Assembly (NCBI RefSeq): GCF_932526225.1
Contig: NC_064041.1
Coordinates: forward strand, 1,998,699-2,062,698
Reading direction: 5' to 3'
DNA length: 64,000 nucleotides
Origin: Nematostella vectensis
Taxonomy: Eukaryota; Cnidaria; Anthozoa; Actiniaria; Edwardsiidae
The notes beneath the pieces were generated by a model. That model did not search any database and was not told the DNA's origin. It was given only the letters and a program-made list of their open reading frames with translations. Positions within the stretch are counted from its first letter, which is position 1; each line of letters opens with the position of its first letter. The position numbers were made by a program, and so were the translations under genes. Shown piece after piece: positions 59,201 through 64,000 of the stretch.

Positions 59201-62200
59201 GATCTGGCGGATTCCCTCCTCAAGCTGCGTGCGCAGGGCTTTAAGCGTCTGGAGTTCCCTCGTGACAGTTATACTGAGAAATACAAGTTACAAATGTAGA
59301 AACGACGAAATACTGCGTGACGAAAGAAAAATACTGCATGTGTTGAGGAAGAATTGAAGTTGCGTGACAATAATGTTTATGTAAGATAGAAGTTGCATGG
59401 CATTAATGCTGAGGAAAGTTCGATGACGTGTGACAAAAGAGAAAATGGAAGTTGTGAGACAAAAGAATTAAGGAAAAATGAAAGTTGTGTGACAAAAGTG
59501 TTGAGGAAAAATGGAAGTTGTGTGACCGTAGTAAAAGTTGCATAATGGTATCATTTTAGAAAGATGGACGCTTAGTGACATTAGTGTTGACAAATATGTG
59601 ACGTTGAGTGTGTGACAGTATCACCTCACCTGTGGTTGGGGTCTGAGGGCGCGTTGCGCATGTGTTGTACAACGTTGATGTACATCTCTCGTTCACGTCT
59701 CAAGATCTCGTTCAGTTTTGCTGTCTCAGACACTTGGTCCGCTAGAGCCCTCTGCAGCTGATGCAAGCCCTGAGATCACGACATGTTATAATGATGAATA
59801 CACATTCCGACCTCTCGCCAACAAGCTCACTCATGCTACAATACTTCTTAAATGTCATATGTTGTACGTCCCTATTTACCCAACAAAAGCAATGTTTTGT
59901 GATGCAATGTTAACACAGTGTGCATAAAATGTTCAAAGTGTTAAACATTGCTGTGAGAGGTAAAGGGTTAGTATCCTGTAATAGGCTGTCGATAGGCTTA
60001 AATCTGAGAACAAATCACAACAAGTTTGACCAGGATCTTAGCTTAATTTTCCATTCTTGCCAGACTGTATACACTCCTCTCCCTAACTACTATCCCTGAT
60101 GTATCCGTGGCCTGGTAATATTCGTACAATAGCCTGTATACACTTCTCTCCCTAACTGATGTATCCGTGGCCTGGTAATATTCGTACAATAGCCTGTATA
60201 CACTTCTCTCCCTTACTGATGTATCCGTGGCCTGGTAATATTCGTACAATAGCCTGTATACACTTCTCTCCCTAACTACTATCCCTGATGTATCCGTGGC
60301 CTGGTAATATTCGTACAATAGCCTGTATACACTTCTCTCCCTAACTGATGTATCCGTGGCCTGGTAATATTCGTACAATAGCCTGTATACACTTCTCTCC
60401 CTAACTGATGTATCCGTGGCCTGGTAATATTCGTACAATAGCCTGTATACACTTCTCTCCCTAACTGATGTATCCGTGGCCTGGTAATATTCGTACAATA
60501 GCCTGTATACACTTCTCTCCCTAACTGATGTATCCGTGGCCTGGTAATATTCGTACAATAGCCTGTATACACTTCTCTCCCTAACTGATGTATCCGTGGC
60601 CTGGTAATATTCGTACAATAGCCTGTATACACTTCTCTCCCTAACTGATGTATCCGTGGCCTGGTAATATTCGTACAATAACCGCCGGCCTAGTGCTGCT
60701 ACCCTCGCCCCATTTCCTGTTCAGCATGCTGGCGCTCTTTGTTGCGTGGTGGATCTATACGGTTTCAAAGGTAGATCTATGGTATCTTCCCTTCTCTAAC
60801 AACTTACCTGTTCGTCTCGTCCCGTCCCCACTCCCGAAGTTTCCCTGTGAGGCGTGGTGGGTCTATGGAGCTCTGTGCGCAGTGATGTTACTTCCTCTCG
60901 CAGTCGGGCCAGCTCTTCCAAGTCGTGTCTGGAAGGTGACTATATCATAAAGTCAAAATTAATTGCTAAACAATGCAAAAATCTAACCTATTCTTGTCTT
61001 CAACATAATACATGGAGAGATGGGACCCAGAAGTATGTAATAAGGCCGACATAGGCAGGACCAAATGCAAACAATGTGAGGATGATGGAAAACAACTTTC
61101 GAAATTAAACCTGAAATTCAATAAAAAGCTAACACTGAGCCTGCCTCCATCTCATCAGGGTTAAGGGTTGGGGTTAGGGCAAGGGTTGAGGGTTGGGGTT
61201 AGGGCAAGGGTTGAGGGTTAGGGCAAGGGTTAAGGGTTAGGGCAAGGGTTAAGGGTTAAGGGTTAGGGTTAGGGTTAGGGCAAGGGTTAAGGGTTAAGGG
61301 TTAGGGCAAGGGTTGAGGGTTAGGGCAAGGGTTAAGGGTTAGGGCAAGGGTTGGGGTTAGGGCAAGGGTTAAGGGTTTGGGCTTAAGTTAGGGCCTAAAA
61401 GCTTACTCAATTTACCCTGTTGATAAAGTTGTTGCGTAGCGTCTCTAATTGTCTCTGCAGTGAGTTGTTGAGCTCCGTGCTCTCCGATAGTTGTTGCCGC
61501 AATGCATCATTTGCCATCTACAAACGAAATGTTACGATGGTTAGACAAATAGTTAGTCTTTATTGTTGGCTGTTTCTGTTTCTTTTTAGGTCAGTCTTCC
61601 TTGCTGTCCGTCTGTCCTGTCTCGTCATCCGAATGTCTAAATTTTTAACCTTCTACTTGTCCGTTTGGCCGCATGTATTTTGTCCGTCCGTCTGTCCGTC
61701 AGTCCTCCCTACTATACCACTGTGGTTTCTACCTCGTGGTCGTAGGCCTTCTTCTGGTAGTACCCAATATTCTCCTGCATCTCGTGTAACTGCCGTTTTT
61801 GGCTGTCCTGCATCTCCTAGAGGTCAAGCAAGAAAGAATCACAAAGTGCGTGACAGAACTTGAAACATGACGTGACACAAAGTACTGAAACACAAGACCT
61901 ACCCTAATAACCCGTTCACGAGAAAATCACATAATGGGTGACACAGGACACGAAACCGGACGTGACACTTAGCGTACTGTCACACATGACTTGCTCTATT
62001 TATCCGTTAATGAGAACTAACTACTTGAAATAGAACACGACACACAGCATAAAACAGAATAAGACATTTAAAGGGGCTACGTCATCCGTTGCATCTAGTT
62101 TGCGCATCTGGTTTGCGCATGTATTTTAGTTTCCATTAGCCCTGCTACGGCTCGCAGGTGTACGATCCCTTCATCAGTAAAATTACCAAGAAAACAAGAG

Positions 62201-63924
62201 ATTCTCCAGGCTAGCTTACAAGTATACCCTGCTCTTGGCTCAGGGCCAAGCAGTGGCCTTCCTCTTTAATTTCACATAAATCGACTCACCCTAATGACCC
62301 CGTCCTTGACTTGGGCTGCCTGTGTCAGGAGCTCGATGTTGTCGTGCTTGGCCTTCAGCTCTGCTTCAGACTCAAGTTTCTGGCGCTGCACTGACGCCAG
62401 CTCACGCATAGCCTGCTCTTTGGCCTTCTGAGCGGCAAGGTACGCCTTGAAAGAGTAACAGAGTGGTGCAAAACACCTAAGCTACCCCTTGAGCACACCA
62501 GGAAAGGGAACATAGGGTAATGGGTAAAGGTAGGACATTTTTAAATGGCCTGCTATACGGCAAGATAAGCCTTTAATGATTAGTAGGAGGACAGCTGGGC
62601 ATAGGTTTGCTGCTAGGAGCGTTAACCCAAGGGCAAGTAAAACAGTCATTTCGTTGAAAAAAAAGGGGGTGCCGTGTAGAAGCTCGCCAAGTACTCACAA
62701 AACCAAACACAGATGAATAAAGCCAGATGGTCAAATCGAGGATTGATTATTTACGCTACCTGCGACTGCTCAGAAAACTTCTGCTTGAGGTCCTGTAAAA
62801 TGAAGTCATTATTCTAGTGATAACATACAGAAAAATTTTAAACAGAGGCCATGTACCCAGCGTTACCCAAAAGCCCTCTACATAGGGGCTCCCCTACATA
62901 GACGTGTTTTGATAAAGGCATAAACTATGGCTAACTCCTAAAATTTAACGATATCGTAATTTCACGTAATTGTGTATAAAAGTTTTTAAACATTCAATAA
63001 GGATTAATAAGTTCTGCTCGTGTAAAGGGGCCTTGAGGTTAGACTAACAGACTTAGTCACTAACAGACTTAATCACGAGCATTTTGTTCGTATAAATGGT
63101 GCTTAAGGATAGGCTTACACTAAAAAGCAAGGAACAGGCATTAATTTTTCGATTCTCACGTACACGCGAGCGCAAGAAAACGCAACTGCCCGATTTTCTG
63201 GTACTTGTACTTTTGTTGCTATTTGCGTCCCAGTGAAAGGGGCATTAAAGCTGCGTGTGGCTGCTTATTTTTCATCATTGTTATACCAAGTTTCATTTAT
63301 ATAGATTCATTCAGCGTTTAAACTGAATATAAGTGACGAATCTCTACCATGAGCTGCTAAATAGCTAACCTCAATGATCGGCAGATTTTCCGTCTTTGCG
63401 CGAAGATTTCGGACAGTTACCCTGGAACAAATCAAACATAGCAGATTACAATGACCAGAATTAGCACACGTCCAAATCTGACCCAGACTCACTTCCCTGA
63501 TTCTATCAACAAAAAAACCCTTTGCGTCAAAGCCTAGTTGGATCCAAACCAGTCGAGTTCTGACACGAAACAAAACCGAGTAAATTCCAACTTCAAGATG
63601 ACTTTGCGTCAAAACCTAGCCGGGTTGAAATGGAGACGGTCTTGGTCCTGGGGCAAATTCGTTTCCGTCTACAAGGCTACCCCCTAGTGTTGAGACCTGG
63701 CCAGGTAAAGTGCGTGTTTATCTCAGGACCGGACCTTTCTCAGGTCAAATTTTACTTCAAGACGTCCTTGCGTCGAATCTCAGCCGGGTGAAGAGTGAGT
63801 GCAAGCCGGCTTGGTAGTAAAACCAAGCTAAATTAAGATTAACTTACTGTGTCTGCTTGAGTAATGCATCCTTGGTTTGTAACTCATGCTCGAGATTTTC
63901 GATCTTCATTTTGCTCTCCATGTT
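46165..63924 (-). CDS. Long coiled-coil protein, centrosomal-scaffold-like, 3' part (26 exons)
   Basis: Exons from 5' to 3': 63924-63848, 63421-63370, 62792-62760, 62445-62290, 61816-61733, 61517-61416, 60928-60808, 59769-59630, 59273-59036, 58365-58252, 57913-57672, 57570-57422, 56787-56639, 55894-55583, 53875-53595, 52512-52170, 52018-51782, 50257-50121, 49373-49243, 48839-48558, 48464-48337, 47862-47737, 47247-47158, 46904-46856, 46494-46454, and possibly 46194-46165. About 1280 residues are seen and the 5' end lies beyond the window. Phases agree at every join except 61416 to 60928, where a small exon is probably missing. The product is heptad-rich, with S/T-P-rich linkers and no signal peptide or membrane segment. 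A recurrent motif L-R-x-x-L-E-x-S-I-x-x-N-x-x-L suggests the CDK5RAP2/myomegalin/centrosomin group. That assignment is by resemblance only; pericentrin-like or other coiled-coil proteins remain possible. Confidence 0.8.
50213..50735 (-). repeat. ~86-bp tandem copies of an exon start and acceptor
   Basis: The first ~45 bases of the exon 50257-50121 plus its acceptor and upstream intron are repeated five more times upstream. The copy at about 50503-50520 keeps an intact CTTTAG|GTGGCTATG acceptor; others have decayed. Confidence 0.85.
51308..51361. repeat. 15-bp perfect inverted repeat
   Basis: GAGGGAAATTTAGAA at 51308-51322 pairs exactly with 51347-51361 in an intron. Related GAGGGAAATTT motifs recur to 51450. 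Confidence 0.65.
51782..56787 (-). CDS. Coiled-coil gene, exons 13-17 of those visible
   Basis: The exon at 56787 encodes ETQRQAEENLRQELDETKRW and has a duplicated end with a second usable donor at 56537. The exon 55894-55583 has two motif copies (YEKGIRTNEELKRQLEG and LDESLRVNDSLQDKLRD). The exon 53875-53595 is continuous heptad sequence. The exon 52512-52170 opens with coil, then a Ser/Pro/Thr-rich linker, then MSENQFLRNKLKQNERF. The exon 52018-51782 has a Ser/Thr linker followed by LRLRLEESIRTNDALKAQL. Alternation of coil and S/T-P linker fits a regulated scaffold. Confidence 0.8.
52700..53595 (-). repeat. Diverged copies of an exon end and donor
   Basis: The end of the exon 53875-53595 (plus-strand ATAC|CTCTCGTTTTCAACC, then CTTGCTCAAATGGTTCA) has related copies around 53483-53560, 52835-52930 and 52710-52800. 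At least one retains the donor complement CATACCTCTCG. All lie in the intron downstream of that exon. Confidence 0.65.
53965..54945. mobile_element. 981-bp element with ~105-bp TIRs and 7-bp TSD
   Basis: Arms beginning CAAGAGAGYATAAGATAAG extend about 105 bp at about 90% identity as inverted repeats. TCAGGAT is duplicated on both sides (53958-53964 and 54946-54952). The interior has no recognisable transposase, so it is a non-autonomous DNA transposon inserted in an intron of the coiled-coil gene. The superfamily is not assigned. Confidence 0.85.
56355..56787 (-). repeat. Partial exon duplication with alternative donor
   Basis: The last 102 bp of the exon (56639-56740) and its donor are duplicated at 56537-56638, with the frame kept open throughout. 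A third, decayed copy is at about 56358-56420. Donor GTGAGG (after 56639) gives the short exon; GTAAGG (after 56537) would add exactly 34 codons. Confidence 0.85.
57422..63924 (-). CDS. Coiled-coil gene, exons 1-12 of those visible
   Basis: Begins inside the gene with SKMKIENLEHELQTKDALL and continues through heptad segments such as AQKAKEQAMRELASVQRQ, LRQQLSESTELNNSLQRQL and LKALRTQLEEGIRQINVLR. The exon at 60928-60808 has a polar linker (RPTTPHRETSG). The exon at 59273-59036 has an SPASGRQSTSPHAVSP linker typical of phosphorylated hinges. Its introns contain the 60-bp repeat at 60.1-60.7 kb and a telomere-like repeat at 61.2-61.4 kb. Confidence 0.78.
60061..60680. repeat. 60-bp minisatellite
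   Basis: About ten units of GATGTATCCGTGGCCTGGTA plus ATATTCGTACAATAGCCTGT and ATACACTTCTCTCCCTAACT, two with an insert ACTATCCCT. It lies in an intron. The 211-codon minus frame in it is an artefact of a period divisible by three. Confidence 0.93.
61157..61388 (+). repeat. Interstitial telomere-like repeats
   Basis: Degenerate GGGTTA/GGGTTAAGGGTTAGGGCAA repeats, related to the metazoan telomere unit TTAGGG. They sit in an intron 28 bp from an exon donor (61415). Confidence 0.85.
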
Positions 63925-64000
63925 CTGTGTCAAGTATACAATAGCTTGATGAGTGAATAGGCATTGTTGCCCCACATTCTCCAAGCATCCAAATCAAATC
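63925..64000 (-). other. Intron at window edge
   Basis: Sequence upstream of the acceptor at 63925-63926. The coiled-coil gene continues to the right of the window. Confidence 0.7.

Noticed and set aside
60043-60678. 211-codon repeat frame (YEYYQATDTSVRERSVYRLL type)
   Set aside because: The 60-bp minisatellite period keeps one frame open; it sits in an intron and has no independent gene signals.

Overview
The window looks like nuclear DNA from an early-branching animal, most likely an anthozoan cnidarian such as a sea anemone. The grounds are a many-exon basement-membrane laminin gene, GT-AG introns, abundant MITE-like elements and minisatellites, and interstitial degenerate TTAGGG-like repeats. 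The species call is inference; no marker gene fixes it.

Layout. 1-6829 is gene-poor upstream sequence with simple repeats and one MITE candidate. 6830-41049 (+) is a laminin chain in 28 exons. The joined exons total 6210 nt with consistent phases (2069 codons plus stop). Domain order is signal peptide, LN, 4.5 LE, L4b (IV type B), LE, L4a (IV type A), LE, coiled coil, stop, with no LG domains. The front half is built like a beta chain and the back half like a gamma chain. 41050-46164 is 3'UTR and intergenic sequence. 46165-63924 (-) is the 3' part of a long coiled-coil gene (26 exons seen, continuing beyond 64000), resembling centrosomal scaffold proteins. The two genes are convergent.

Intron 5 of the laminin gene carries a very young LTR retrotransposon on the minus strand. 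It has identical 192-bp LTRs, a 5-bp target duplication and one intact 1190-residue Gag-Pol frame. Its primer-binding site is complementary to its own LTR, which suggests self-priming as in Tf1. It is flanked by two copies of a MITE family. A separate 981-bp element with about 105-bp inverted termini lies in the minus-strand gene.

The most striking pattern is that many tandem repeats are anchored exactly on splice junctions. Copies of exon ends with their donors, or of acceptors with their pyrimidine tracts, are amplified into the adjoining intron at laminin exons 2, 5, 8, 12, 15, 16 and 17 and at three exons of the minus-strand gene. The extreme case is a 34-bp unit repeated about 130 times whose every copy carries the exon-15 splice-donor sequence. 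Another intron holds about 145 copies of a 27-bp G-rich unit, which creates very long spurious reading frames.
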